A stretch of DNA of 31,949 bases from Nitrolancea sp040255925 (GTDB lineage: Bacteria; Chloroflexota; Chloroflexia; Thermomicrobiales; Thermomicrobiaceae). Positions 24,100-31,949 of the stretch are shown piece by piece. How positions within the stretch are numbered: the stretch's first letter is position 1; each line of letters starts with the position of its first letter. Location of the stretch: contig JBDZVX010000013.1 of assembly GCA_040255925.1 (NCBI GenBank), positions 1 to 31,949 on the forward strand, in the 5' to 3' direction. A model generated the notes under the pieces. That model saw nothing but the letters and a program-made list of their open reading frames with translations. It did no database searches and was not told where the DNA came from. The translations under genes were made by a program, and so were the position numbers.

Positions 24100-25494
24100 A
24101 TGGATCCTCGACTCGCGGCCGCGGTAAATGTGAGTAAGTTGAGCGCCTCCGCGATCCGCCGGCTGGGGCGTGGTGGGGGCACCGCGATCCCCGGTATCAT
24201 CGCCAATGTGATCGACCCCGGTACGCTCGATAAATTGAGCCGTCAGGTTGCTGCGGGCTGCCTGGTGGTAGCCGGTACCAACGGCAAGACGACGACCGCG
24301 CGGATGCTGGCGGGGATTTTGGAGGGCGCTGGGCTTGGCGTAATCCACAATCGCTCGGGGTCGAATCTTGTCCGGGGGATCAGCGCGGCATTCGCCGGTG
24401 AGAGCTCGATCGGCGGCCAGCCGCGAGGTGACATCGCGGTGATCGAGGCGGATGAAGCCGCGTTTCCCGAGGTGGTGCGCCGGACGAAACCCCGGCTGAT
24501 CCTCTTGCTCAATCTCTTCCGGGACCAGCTTGACCGCTATGGCGAGCTGGACTCGATCGCGAGTTCCTGGCGGGAGACGCTCCAGTCGCTTTCTCCCAGC
24601 CAGACCGTCCTCGTGAATGCCGATGATCCGGTGCTCGCGGCGCTGGCCGGGACCACCAACGCGCGGGTCATCACGTTCGGGTTCGACGAGCACCGGCACG
24701 TCCTCGACGTACTCCCACACGCGGCGGACTCCGGGAGCTGCTCAAACTGCGGGGCGGCGCTCCGCTACAGCCGGCTGTTTCTCTCGCATCTCGGCGAATA
24801 TTGTTGCCCGAACTGCGGGTTCGGCCGGCCCAGGCTTGATTTCGCGGCCCGTGATATCGAATTGCGCGGGCTCGACTCGTCTCGCGCGGTGGTCGATACG
24901 CCGGACGGTCCGGTGGCTGTTTCCGTCGGTGTTCCCGGCCTATACAATGTCTACAATGCCCTCGCCGCCGCCGCCGCGGCACTGACAATCGGGCTGTCCC
25001 AGAGCGTGACGGCCACCGGGCTCGCCGCGTTTCGCTCAGCGTTCGGCCGGATCGAGCGGGTGGATTTTCAGGGGCGGCGGCTCGTCCTCGTCTTGATCAA
25101 GAACCCCGTGGGCTTCAACGAGGTGCTTCGCATGCTGGCGATGAGCGGGAACGGCGATACCACTCCCACGCTATTTGTGATCAATGACCTCGATGCCGAC
25201 GGGCGGGACATATCCTGGCTCTGGGATGCCGACGTCGAGGTGTTGGCCGGCATGCCGGCTCCATTCTCGACGGCTGGAATCCGGAGCGCCGATATGGCGG
25301 TCCGGCTCAAGTATGCTGGGGTACCGACCGATCGCATCACCCCGCTGGGCGACTTGGAGGGCGGGCTCGGCGCATTCGTCGATAGCCTGCCGCCGGGCGG
25401 AACCGGCTTCATTCTGCCGACCTATACGGCAATGCTCGAACTTCGCCGGATACTGTCCGCTCGTGGGGTCGTCCCGGCGTTCTGGCAGCAGTAG
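24100..25494 (+). CDS. murT: Lipid II isoglutaminyl synthase, Mur ligase-like subunit MurT
   Basis: A 464-residue Mur ligase homolog that, with GatD, uses ATP and glutamine-derived ammonia to amidate the D-Glu carboxyl of the peptidoglycan stem peptide. The N-terminal RRLGRGGGTAIPG and the P-loop VAGTNGKTTTARML (Lys63) are typical. An inserted Cys4 zinc ribbon (Cys214, Cys217, Cys235 or 236, Cys239) distinguishes MurT from the classical Mur ligases. IKNPVGFNEVLRML begins the C-terminal domain found in MurT. The ATG at 24100 follows GGAGG closely (3 bases); no better start fits the family N-terminus. gatD follows after 17 bases. The function is family knowledge, and the gene pair supports it strongly. 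Confidence 0.95.
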   Translation: MDPRLAAAVNVSKLSASAIRRLGRGGGTAIPGIIANVIDPGTLDKLSRQVAAGCLVVAGTNGKTTTARMLAGILEGAGLGVIHNRSGSNLVRGISAAFAGESSIGGQPRGDIAVIEADEAAFPEVVRRTKPRLILLLNLFRDQLDRYGELDSIASSWRETLQSLSPSQTVLVNADDPVLAALAGTTNARVITFGFDEHRHVLDVLPHAADSGSCSNCGAALRYSRLFLSHLGEYCCPNCGFGRPRLDFAARDIELRGLDSSRAVVDTPDGPVAVSVGVPGLYNVYNALAAAAAALTIGLSQSVTATGLAAFRSAFGRIERVDFQGRRLVLVLIKNPVGFNEVLRMLAMSGNGDTTPTLFVINDLDADGRDISWLWDADVEVLAGMPAPFSTAGIRSADMAVRLKYAGVPTDRITPLGDLEGGLGAFVDSLPPGGTGFILPTYTAMLELRRILSARGVVPAFWQQ

Positions 25495-25511
25495 CAGGGG
25501 AGTTCCGCCCG

Positions 25512-26264
25512 ATGAAGTTGACCATCTGCTGGCTCTACGGCAAGACGATGAATATCTATGGGGACCGTGGCAACGTGCTCGCGCTCCTTCAGCGTTGTCA
25601 CTGGCGGGGGATCGATTGCGAAGCCGTGCAGGTTGGGATCGGGGAGCCGCTGGAAGCCGGACACTACGATATCTACTTCTGGGGCGGCGGGCAGGACCGC
25701 GAGCAGATCCCGGTGTCGGCCGATATACGGGGCCCGAAGGGTGATTTTCTGCGTGCCGAGATCGAAGATGGCGCCCCGGTGCTGGCGGTCTGTGGCGGCT
25801 ACCAGCTCCTGGGCCAGCGCTATCACCCGCATGAAGGGGATGATCTTCCGGGACTAGGGGTATTCGACGCCTGGACCAATGCCGGACGGGACCGCTTCAT
25901 CGGCAACATCGTCGTAGACAGCGAGGAGTTCGGCCCGCTGGTCGGTTTCGAGAACCATAGCGGACGCACGTTTCTTGGCCCTACCGCCCGCCCGCTCGGG
26001 CGCGTCAGAACCGGGCATGGAAACAATGGCGTGGATAAGACCGAGGGCTGCCGCTACCGGAACTCAATCGGCTGTTACCTTCACGGGGCGTTGCTGCCGA
26101 AGAATCCGGCTCTGGCCGATTTCTTGATCCGTGCCGCGCTGCAACGGCGGTACGGTACGGCTGATCTGCCGCCGATCGATGACCGGCTCGAAACCGCGGC
26201 GCGGCTGTCGGCAATTCAACGAGCGGCGGCAACGACCCCGGCCTCACGCGGTTGGAGGAGGTGA
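25512..26264 (+). CDS. gatD: Lipid II isoglutaminyl synthase, glutaminase subunit GatD
   Basis: A 250-residue class I glutamine amidotransferase-like subunit that releases ammonia from glutamine and channels it to MurT. It opens with LTICWLYGKTMNIYGDRGN, typical of GatD/CobB-like proteins. The nucleophile Cys94 lies in LAVCGGYQLLG and the catalytic His191 in GCYLHGALLPKNPALADF; FENHSGRTFLG is a further conserved segment. The last 35 residues extend beyond the catalytic fold. It is encoded 17 bases after murT and 2 bases before the phosphoesterase gene, whose SD lies in the last codons of gatD. Both catalytic residues that can be read from sequence are intact. Confidence 0.95.
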   Translation: MKLTICWLYGKTMNIYGDRGNVLALLQRCHWRGIDCEAVQVGIGEPLEAGHYDIYFWGGGQDREQIPVSADIRGPKGDFLRAEIEDGAPVLAVCGGYQLLGQRYHPHEGDDLPGLGVFDAWTNAGRDRFIGNIVVDSEEFGPLVGFENHSGRTFLGPTARPLGRVRTGHGNNGVDKTEGCRYRNSIGCYLHGALLPKNPALADFLIRAALQRRYGTADLPPIDDRLETAARLSAIQRAAATTPASRGWRR

Positions 26265-26266
26265 CG

Positions 26267-27022
26267 ATGCGGATCGCGGTGATTTCCGACACACACGGCA
26301 ACCTGCTGGCGCTCGATGCAGTACTGGACGAATTGGACGCCGAGCCGGTGGATGAGATCGTCATGGCCGGAGACTTCGCCTTCGGCGGCCCGTTTCCCTC
26401 GGAGTGCATCGAACGGGTCCGCGAGCGGAATCTGCGCGCCGTTCGCGGAAACACCGATGAGTTCATCGTGGAGGTCGCGACCGCTGGGGCACGGCCGGCG
26501 AAAGCGGTCGAGGCAGTCCAGCGGCACGGCCCCCTACAGATCGAGATCGACCGCTGGGCCGCGGAGCGGCTTACCGAGGACCAAATCGACTACCTGGCGG
26601 CGCTCCCGCTCCAGATCACGATCCCGGATCGGGAGAGTGGACCGCTGGCGGTCGTCCATGCCACACCCTGGAGCTCGCACCCGCCGGTAGGCGCTGACGC
26701 GCCGGAGGCAGTCGCGCGGCGAATGCTCGACGCGAGTGGGGACCGGGCGCTCGGCTACGGCCATATTCACGTTCAATATCAGCGGCGGATCGACGGGGGG
26801 CTGCTCGCGGCGGTTGGAAGTGTTGGGCTCCCGTTCGATGGCGATCAGCGAGCCGCGTACGCGGTCTTTACGAGCGCCGGGGATGGCTGGAACGTCGAGT
26901 TTTGCCGAGTTCCCTATGATGTCGATGCGGCAATCGAGCAGGTTCTGCGCAGCGGTGTTCCGAACGCGGAGGGATTTGCCGCCACCTTGCGATCCGCGTC
27001 ACCTCCGCGTCCAGCGGGTTGA
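26267..27022 (+). CDS. Metallophosphoesterase (YfcE-like phosphodiesterase)
   Basis: A 251-residue calcineurin-like metallophosphoesterase. Metal-binding motifs in order: MRIAVISDTHGN (DxH), MAGDFAFGGP (GD), VRGNTDEF (GNxD), VVHATPW (the His of GH/HA) and GYGHIHVQYQRR (GHxH). All positions of the binuclear centre are filled. The fold and the segment AVGSVGLPFDGDQRAAYAVF match the YfcE/MJ0936-type cytoplasmic phosphodiesterases. The ATG at 26267 is preferred over 26252 because the GGAGGAGG at the end of gatD forms its SD. It closes the mreB operon. Its substrate is unknown, and position alone suggests, without proof, a link to wall metabolism or nucleotide signalling. Confidence 0.9.
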   Translation: MRIAVISDTHGNLLALDAVLDELDAEPVDEIVMAGDFAFGGPFPSECIERVRERNLRAVRGNTDEFIVEVATAGARPAKAVEAVQRHGPLQIEIDRWAAERLTEDQIDYLAALPLQITIPDRESGPLAVVHATPWSSHPPVGADAPEAVARRMLDASGDRALGYGHIHVQYQRRIDGGLLAAVGSVGLPFDGDQRAAYAVFTSAGDGWNVEFCRVPYDVDAAIEQVLRSGVPNAEGFAATLRSASPPRPAG

Positions 27023-27094
27023 ACCGGTCACGAGCACGTGCTGTAACAGTCCTTTTGTTGATGACGCGGGGACTATTGTGCCGGACTTCGAGAG

Positions 27095-27421
27095 TCAATC
27101 CTCACCTGGTATGTCACTGGCAGCCATGATCAGGCCATGTGGTGTCTTTTCGATGTAATACGGGACGGCGTCGCGCATGCTTGGCGCGATGACATCGAGG
27201 GAGAATCGTTCTCCAGGTCGCAGGGTCTGCTCCAAATTGATCATCAGTCTCGATACGACCAGACGTACGTGTTCGGCTTCTTCCCCGTAGAACGCTCCAC
27301 GCTCGATCACGGCGTCCGCCCAACGTTCGACAAACGCATTGTCGATTGTTAGAGTGGTCATTGTACCGGGTTTCAACGCTCGTGAATCGGTCCGGTGTTT
27401 CCGGTCGTTCGGTCTTTCCAT
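27095..27421 (-). CDS. Small hypothetical protein
   Basis: A 108-residue protein with no family I recognise. The ATG at 27421 has AAGG about 8 bases upstream (within TAAGGTTGCACGC). A second start at 27361, MTTLTIDNAFVERWAD, would give 88 residues and begins nearer the ordered-looking part. That part has an amphipathic helix (FVERWADAVIERGAFYGEEAE), a second helix with VVSRLMINLEQ, and a strand-rich end (FSLDVIAPSM, PYYIEKTPHGLIMAA). There are no membrane segments or Cys pairs. It converges on the mreB operon. Codon use and an SD favour a real gene. Confidence 0.6.
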   Translation of the reverse strand: MERPNDRKHRTDSRALKPGTMTTLTIDNAFVERWADAVIERGAFYGEEAEHVRLVVSRLMINLEQTLRPGERFSLDVIAPSMRDAVPYYIEKTPHGLIMAASDIPGED

Positions 27422-27598
27422 GCGTGCAACCTTAGACCATTCTTGTGGGCGCGTCAAGGGGAAGAGAGGAATCCGGCAGTGAAAAGATATGATTACGTGT
27501 GGTGCCGTGGATTGCCGAAGGGTGGGACTGGAGAATCACTTTGAACTAGACATAAACTGGGAGCTGGTTACCCAGACTAGCGGTGCTGCTGTACAACG

Positions 27599-28414
27599 TC
27601 AGGATGCTGGCTTGTCCGCGGTCAGGTGGAGACCGGAGGCCAGGTGGTGGCCCGCATAGAGCCAGTCCTCCAGGTAGGCAAGCCGCCATGTTGGGATGAA
27701 GATGAGCCGGGCGAGCGCCTTCACGGCCGGAATCGGGAGGATTCCGCCGCCGCCCGCTAGCCGCTCCCGCTGCCAGTAGTCGACGATATCGTGCGTCTGT
27801 CCCGCGAGGTGAAAGCTGAAGGCGATATCGCCGACGACGAGCCCGGTGTCCCAGACATCGTAGATCAGACTGACCGGCTCGAAGCGGTGGACGTGCCCGA
27901 CGTGATCTCGCTTCCAGCGATGGATCGGAACCCGCTCGCTACTCCGGAAGAGCGAGTAGAGCGTATCGGCCTTCCCTTCAAGCGGTACGAAGAAGTGCAG
28001 CCTGCCTCCCGGAACCAGGACGCGCTCGATCTCGCTCAGCATCCGACGATACTCCGGCACGTGCTCCAAGAGATCGAAGAAGATGACCGCTGAAACGCTA
28101 TTGCTCCGGTAGGGCAACGCGCTCGAATCCAGCGCTACATAGGAGACGCGCGGATCGCGGGTGGCGGCTTCCCGGAGTGCGTTCACGCTCAAATCCCCGC
28201 CGTGGAGCGTGAGGTCAGGACGCTCACGCGCCAGCGCGCGCAGGTAGCGGCCGGCACCGCAACCGAGTAGCAAGATCCGGCCATGGACTCCCTCCAGGGC
28301 ATCCAGGCCTCGACCGAGGCGCAGCGCGGCCAGGCTGCGGTCCTGGCGATACACCTCGTCTCGCCCCTGAATTTTGGCTGGATCCTCGATATCGTACTGG
28401 CCTATCTGCCTCAT
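27599..28414 (-). CDS. Class I SAM-dependent methyltransferase
   Basis: A 271-residue methyltransferase of the Methyltransf_11/UbiE-like group. The SAM-binding motif I is RILLLGCGAGRYL (about residues 45-58), followed by the acidic GGDLSVNAL, the motif around YVALDSSALPY, FFDLLEHVPEYRRML and the VLVPGGRLHFFVP strand. The C-terminal 120 residues carry a His-rich stretch (DHVGHVHRF) and helices that may select the substrate, which is unknown. Its ATG overlaps the TGA of the upstream NagD-like gene (ATGA, 28411-28414), so the two are translationally coupled. An AGGA close upstream serves as SD. Confidence 0.9.
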   Translation of the reverse strand: MRQIGQYDIEDPAKIQGRDEVYRQDRSLAALRLGRGLDALEGVHGRILLLGCGAGRYLRALARERPDLTLHGGDLSVNALREAATRDPRVSYVALDSSALPYRSNSVSAVIFFDLLEHVPEYRRMLSEIERVLVPGGRLHFFVPLEGKADTLYSLFRSSERVPIHRWKRDHVGHVHRFEPVSLIYDVWDTGLVVGDIAFSFHLAGQTHDIVDYWQRERLAGGGGILPIPAVKALARLIFIPTWRLAYLEDWLYAGHHLASGLHLTADKPAS

Positions 28415-29238
28415 TGATCCTCGCGATAGAAGGCCACGAGCGGCCCGAGGTCGGGCAGGACGATATCCGCGTGGATGGTGGACTGCTCGAGCTCTTCCGG
28501 ACGGGTTACGCCGGTGAGCACGAGAACCGAGACGAAACCGGCGCGCTCGGCGCCGAGGATGTCGGTATCGAGCCGGTCACCGATCATCCCGGTCTGATCG
28601 GGCTCGGTGCCGAGGATGCGGGCTGCTTCCAGGAACATCCGGGGCGATGGCTTGCCGACCACAATATCCGGTGCCGCGCCTCCTGCGGCTTCGATCGCGG
28701 CAACGATCGAACCGGCGCCAGGAATTTGTCCCTCTTCCGTCGGGAATGTCTTATCGCCGTTGGTCGCCACGAATGCCGCGCCGTTCCGGATCGCCAGCGT
28801 CGCGGTCTTGAGCTTCTCATAGTTGACGCCGAAGTCGGCACCCACCACGACGACCTGAGCATCGGTTCCGGCGGGCTGAAAATAGCCACCGCTGAAAATC
28901 GCCTGGTGGAGGGAGTCCATTCCGATGACGAAGACGCGCGTTCCCGCGGGATACTGCTCCTGCATCCAGCCGCGCGTCGCGAGGGAGGAGGTGAGAATCC
29001 GCTTGGCTGGGACCGTGATCCCCATACCGGCGAGCTTGGCCACGTACTGCTCGGGAGTATTCATCGAGTTATTCGTTGCCATGATGAATGGAATCCCGTG
29101 CGCGTTCAGTTCGTCCAGGAGTTCGCGCGCGTGGGGCAGTTGCGTGTGGCCACGATATAAGACGCCGTCCATATCGAGAACGTAGCCCCGGACGCAGCCG
29201 AGACGCGCTTGAATCTCCTCCGTAACGATGATGCTCAC
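28411..29238 (-). CDS. HAD-IIA family phosphatase (NagD-like)
   Basis: A 275-residue HAD hydrolase of subfamily IIA, acting on small phosphorylated metabolites. Motif I is GYVLDMDGVLYRG with both Asp present, motif II the Asn/Thr-rich PFIMATNNSMNTPEQY, motif III the Lys in VVGKPSPRMF, and motif IV MIGDRLDTDILGAERAG. The NagD-type cap lies between motifs II and III (VVVVGADFGVNYEKLKTA to FVATNGDKTFPTEEG). The start is GTG at 29238, preceded by GGAGGGAGA. It is the first gene of a two-gene unit with the methyltransferase. The exact substrate cannot be told; 4-nitrophenylphosphatase, NagD and glycerol-phosphate phosphatases share this architecture. Confidence 0.93.
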   Translation of the reverse strand: MSIIVTEEIQARLGCVRGYVLDMDGVLYRGHTQLPHARELLDELNAHGIPFIMATNNSMNTPEQYVAKLAGMGITVPAKRILTSSLATRGWMQEQYPAGTRVFVIGMDSLHQAIFSGGYFQPAGTDAQVVVVGADFGVNYEKLKTATLAIRNGAAFVATNGDKTFPTEEGQIPGAGSIVAAIEAAGGAAPDIVVGKPSPRMFLEAARILGTEPDQTGMIGDRLDTDILGAERAGFVSVLVLTGVTRPEELEQSTIHADIVLPDLGPLVAFYREDQ

Positions 29239-29463
29239 CAGTTCTCCCTCCGGCAGATCCCAATCCCAGTTGGTTCATGGCCATCCGGGTTGGTTGCGGG
29301 CGTGCCCAACAGCGCCTTGACCGAAACCCTTAGAGGTGCCGTTTCCCGCACCCCGTTTGCCATACCTCATTCGTTCCCGAACAACGGGCGGGTCATTCAC
29401 GCCCAACGACAACCGTGGCGAGCATAGCATAGCCCGGTAGCTTCCGGCCAAGAGCTCAAACCG

Positions 29464-29472
29464 TGCTATGCT
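29464..29472 (+). promoter_or_regulatory. Possible extended -10 promoter for the M20 peptidase
   Basis: TG-C-TATGCT forms an extended -10 element 39 bases before the ATG at 29511. No clear -35 box precedes it, which is tolerated for extended -10 promoters. Confidence 0.3.
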
Positions 29473-29510
29473 GTCAGGGTACGGCATTGTGAGCCTCCAG
29501 GAGGAAGCAA

Positions 29511-30743
29511 ATGGCACTAAAGATCCCGCGGATCGAACCTCGGCTGGCCGATCGCGTCCTGGCTCAGGTCGCGCATGATGATGCACTCGGCTTACTCCGG
29601 GAACTCGTCCAGATCCCGTCGGTCAATCCCCCGGGCGACGTCCGGCCGGTGATCGATATTTGCGGGCGGAAGTTGGAGAGTGAAGGATTCGAGATCCAGA
29701 TCGCCTCGGTCCAGCCGGAGAAGCCGAACCTGATTGCCCGTCTTATCCGGGGTGACGGGCCAACCCTCCTCTACAACGCCCATGCCGACGTCGTGCCAAC
29801 CGGCGAGGCTTCGGCCTGGACGCATCCGCCATTCGGCGCCGATGTCGAGGGCGGGCGTGTCTATGGGCGTGGAACCGCCGATGACAAGGGGAGCATCGTT
29901 GCCCAGGTGATCGGTGCGATCGCACTCGCGCGCTCCGGTGTCGCGTTGCGGGGAACGCTCGTCGTCAACACGGTCGCCGATGAGGAAATCGGTGGTGACC
30001 TCGGTACCCGGTTTATCGTCGAGCGGGGTGATGTCCTCCCTGACTTCGTTGTCGTCGGCGAGGCCACGGAAAACCGGATCGCGATCGGTGAACGCGGTTC
30101 GGTGGGTACGCGGGTGACGGTCCATGGTCGGGCCGCCCATGCCGCCCTCCCCTGGGAAGGCGTCAACGCGATCGAGGCGATGGCCGGCGTGATCGACATG
30201 CTTCAGAACGAGCACTGGCCGATCCTCGTGCGGCGGACCCACCGGTACCTTCCTCCCTCCTCGGCAACGATCACCATGATCGAAGGCGGCGTCAAATCAA
30301 ACGTGGTCCCCGATCGCTGCTCGATTTTCATTGATAGCCGCATCATTCCTGGAGAAACGCCGGACCAGATTCGCGCGGAGATCAGTGAAGTGGCCGCTCG
30401 AGCGCTCCGCTCTTTCCCTGGGACCCGATTGACCGCGGAGCCAGCCGGCTGGGAGGCGCGCGAGGCGAGTATGAGCTCGCCGGAAAGCCCGGTTGCCCAG
30501 GCGATGGTGGCGGCGAACGGCTATCTCGGGTTGAGAACCGATCTGACTGGATTCTCGATGACCACCGACGCGCGCTTCTTCATCGCGAAAGGAATCCCGA
30601 CGGTCATCTATGGTCCGGGCGATCCCCAGATCCTGCACAAGCCCGATGAATGGATCGGTGTCGATGCCGTGGTCGAAGCGGCCCGCGCGTACGCGCTGAC
30701 CGGGCTGGCAATGCTAGGGGGCCCCGATCAGGGGAAGAGTTAG
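29511..30743 (+). CDS. M20 family metallopeptidase (ArgE/DapE type)
   Basis: A 410-residue di-zinc amidohydrolase of the ArgE/DapE/ACY1 family, cleaving an N-acyl amino acid or dipeptide-like substrate in the cytoplasm. Metal ligands and catalytic residues are visible: His91 and Asp93 in YNAHADVVP, the bridging Asp124 in GRGTADDKGS, Glu158-Glu159 in VADEEIGG, Glu184 in VVGEATENR, and the late His in PQILHKPDEW. The dimerisation/lid domain starts near IAIGERGSVGTRVTVHGRAAHAAL. The ATG at 29511 follows a strong AGGAGG by about 6 bases. It stands alone, converging on gcvPA. The residues show an active enzyme, but the substrate is not determined. Confidence 0.94.
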   Translation: MALKIPRIEPRLADRVLAQVAHDDALGLLRELVQIPSVNPPGDVRPVIDICGRKLESEGFEIQIASVQPEKPNLIARLIRGDGPTLLYNAHADVVPTGEASAWTHPPFGADVEGGRVYGRGTADDKGSIVAQVIGAIALARSGVALRGTLVVNTVADEEIGGDLGTRFIVERGDVLPDFVVVGEATENRIAIGERGSVGTRVTVHGRAAHAALPWEGVNAIEAMAGVIDMLQNEHWPILVRRTHRYLPPSSATITMIEGGVKSNVVPDRCSIFIDSRIIPGETPDQIRAEISEVAARALRSFPGTRLTAEPAGWEAREASMSSPESPVAQAMVAANGYLGLRTDLTGFSMTTDARFFIAKGIPTVIYGPGDPQILHKPDEWIGVDAVVEAARAYALTGLAMLGGPDQGKS

Positions 30744-30898
30744 GCCGGATCAGGTCGCGACCTTGATCTCTGGCGCGCGGGAGCGCACCCGCATGAGCAG
30801 TCCACCCAACGGGCGCAGCGCGGAGGTTGGGTCGGGCTTGACCGGATAGCCGGGCGCTTGTTCCGGCCGAAAGCGTTGGGCGAGGGTAACGAGAAGAA

Positions 30899-30922
30899 CG
30901 GGGAGGCACGATGTCCTCCCCG
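30899..30922. terminator. Terminator hairpin between the M20 peptidase and gcvPA
   Basis: CGGGGAGG (30899-30906) pairs perfectly with CCTCCCCG (30915-30922) around an 8-base loop. On minus it is followed by the T-rich TTCTTCTCGTT, suiting gcvPA, whose stop is at 30973. It can also stop the convergent plus-strand transcript. Confidence 0.6.
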
Positions 30923-30972
30923 CGTTCGTATCGTTTGAATTGTTCAGTGCCGCACCGGGCCGAGGATCGATG

Positions 30973-31949
30973 CTAGCCCAGCGTGGCGAGCTGCTCCACG
31001 AACGCATCAATCGACTCGCGGGTGTTCATCTCGGTGGCGCAGAGGAGCACCGCGTCGGACAGCCGTTGATCGACGTGTTTGAGCGGGTAGCCGCCGATGA
31101 TGTTTTGCGCCTGGAGCTGGCGGTTGATCGTCTCCGGGTCAACCGGCGCGCGCGCCACGAACTCGTTGAAGAAGGGCGCGTTACCGGCGATCTGCCAGCC
31201 TGGCAGGGCGGCGATGCGGTCCGCCAGGTAGTGCGCTTTGTGATAGCAGAGCTCCGACACCTGCCGGAGACCTTTTGGACCGAGGAGCGACAGGTAGACC
31301 GTCGAGGCGAGGGCCATCAATCCCTGATTGGTGCAGATATTGCTGGTCGCCTTCTCGCGACGGATGTGCTGTTCCCGTGTCTGGAGCGCCAGTACGAATC
31401 CGCGCTTTCCTTCGGTGTCTTCGGTGAGTCCGATCAGCCGGCCCGGCATCTGTCGCACGAACTCCTTCTTGGCAGCCAGGAGCCCGACAACCGGCCCGCC
31501 GAACGACTGGGCGTTCCCGAGTGATTGGCCTTCACCGGTTACCACGTCGGCACCCAGCTCGCCAGGAGATTTGAGCAGCCCGAGCGCGATGGGGTAGGCC
31601 GAGACGACCAGCTTTGCCCCGACCCGGTGCGCCAGATCGGCGAAGGTACTGATGTCCTCTATCTGCCCAAAGAAGTTCGGGTACTGAACCACGACGGCCG
31701 CGGTCTGGGAATCCAGGTGGCCTTCGAACATGTCCGGCGTGGTGAGAAGCGAGCCGGCCGGAAGAGGCAGCTCGATCACCTCGGCCGCGATCCCCCGTGT
31801 ATAGGTTCGCAGGACCGACCGGTAATTGGGGTGAACGGTTCCGGCTACTACGATCCGGGTCCGCTTCTTCGGGATCGAGACCGGCAATAGCGATCCTTCG
31901 GCCAGCGCCGTCGCGCCGTCGTACATCGAGGCGTTCGAAATATCCATCC
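30973..31949 (-). CDS. gcvPA: Glycine dehydrogenase (decarboxylating) subunit 1, 3' part
   Basis: The last 324 or so residues of the alpha subunit of the split P-protein of the glycine cleavage system, which decarboxylates glycine and passes aminomethylene to the lipoyl H-protein. The frame is open to the right edge, so the 5' part (about 120 residues by family length) lies outside. Recognisable parts are NASMYDGATALAEG at the edge, VVVQYPNFFGQIEDI, GADVVTGEGQSLGN, GGPVVGLLAAKKEFVRQMPG, KRGFVLALQTREQHIRREKA and TSNICTNQGLMALA. The PLP lysine belongs to the partner GcvPB, which is not in view, so its absence here is normal. A terminator hairpin follows at 30899-30922. Confidence 0.95.
   Translation of the reverse strand, partial: MDISNASMYDGATALAEGSLLPVSIPKKRTRIVVAGTVHPNYRSVLRTYTRGIAAEVIELPLPAGSLLTTPDMFEGHLDSQTAAVVVQYPNFFGQIEDISTFADLAHRVGAKLVVSAYPIALGLLKSPGELGADVVTGEGQSLGNAQSFGGPVVGLLAAKKEFVRQMPGRLIGLTEDTEGKRGFVLALQTREQHIRREKATSNICTNQGLMALASTVYLSLLGPKGLRQVSELCYHKAHYLADRIAALPGWQIAGNAPFFNEFVARAPVDPETINRQLQAQNIIGGYPLKHVDQRLSDAVLLCATEMNTRESIDAFVEQLATLG

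Overview
The window reads as chromosomal DNA of a GC-rich, free-living bacterium, most likely a Thermomicrobia-type member of the Chloroflexota (for example near Sphaerobacter). That placement is inference, and no rRNA or other marker here proves it. It rests on coenzyme F420 genes (cofE plus an F420-type PPOX oxidoreductase), a MurT/GatD lipid II amidation pair next to mreB and mreC, a SelB translation factor, a split glycine decarboxylase (gcvPA), and frequent GTG/TTG starts. About 25 protein genes are supported. I see no tRNA, rRNA, CRISPR array, transposase or phage gene.

Layout. 1-1329: two tandem paralogous membrane proteins with double zinc ribbons, the first cut by the window edge. 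1698-3484: a HAD-like protein converging on a secreted LysM/lytic transglycosylase, with a terminator-like hairpin between them and a good promoter in front of the transglycosylase. 3942-7560: hyuA-hyuB, an ATP-dependent hydantoinase/oxoprolinase pair. 7561-8660: a visibly AT-richer island holding one uncharacterised gene with a C-terminal zinc knuckle, entered by a 12-bp tandem repeat. 8695-9878: cofE and its PPOX neighbour, both on minus. 9879-10893: a gene-poor kilobase with at most one small membrane protein.

10894-16644: a PspC protein, then minus-strand PIG-L deacetylase and SelB (overlapping reading frames), then a large thioredoxin-fold protein of the YyaL family, with a strong hairpin and a perfect 16-bp palindrome behind it. 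17063-21364: a zinc alcohol dehydrogenase on plus, then on minus a rhomboid-like membrane protein, a class II aldolase-domain protein with a large unassigned N-terminal half, and a diacylglycerol-kinase-type lipid kinase.

21365-27022: an approximately 800-bp divergent intergenic region carries a near-consensus promoter about 440 nt ahead of mreB. It leads a tight five-gene operon, mreB-mreC-murT-gatD-metallophosphoesterase, which combines cell-shape scaffolding with amidation of the peptidoglycan precursor. 27095-31949: a small unknown protein, a methyltransferase overlapping a NagD-like phosphatase, an M20 peptidase, and the 3' part of gcvPA, which runs off the right edge.

Most of the window is ordinary housekeeping. 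The parts most worth a second look are the AT-rich orphan gene, the mreB operon and its long leader, the aldolase fusion, and the palindromes near 14.5 kb and 21.4 kb.
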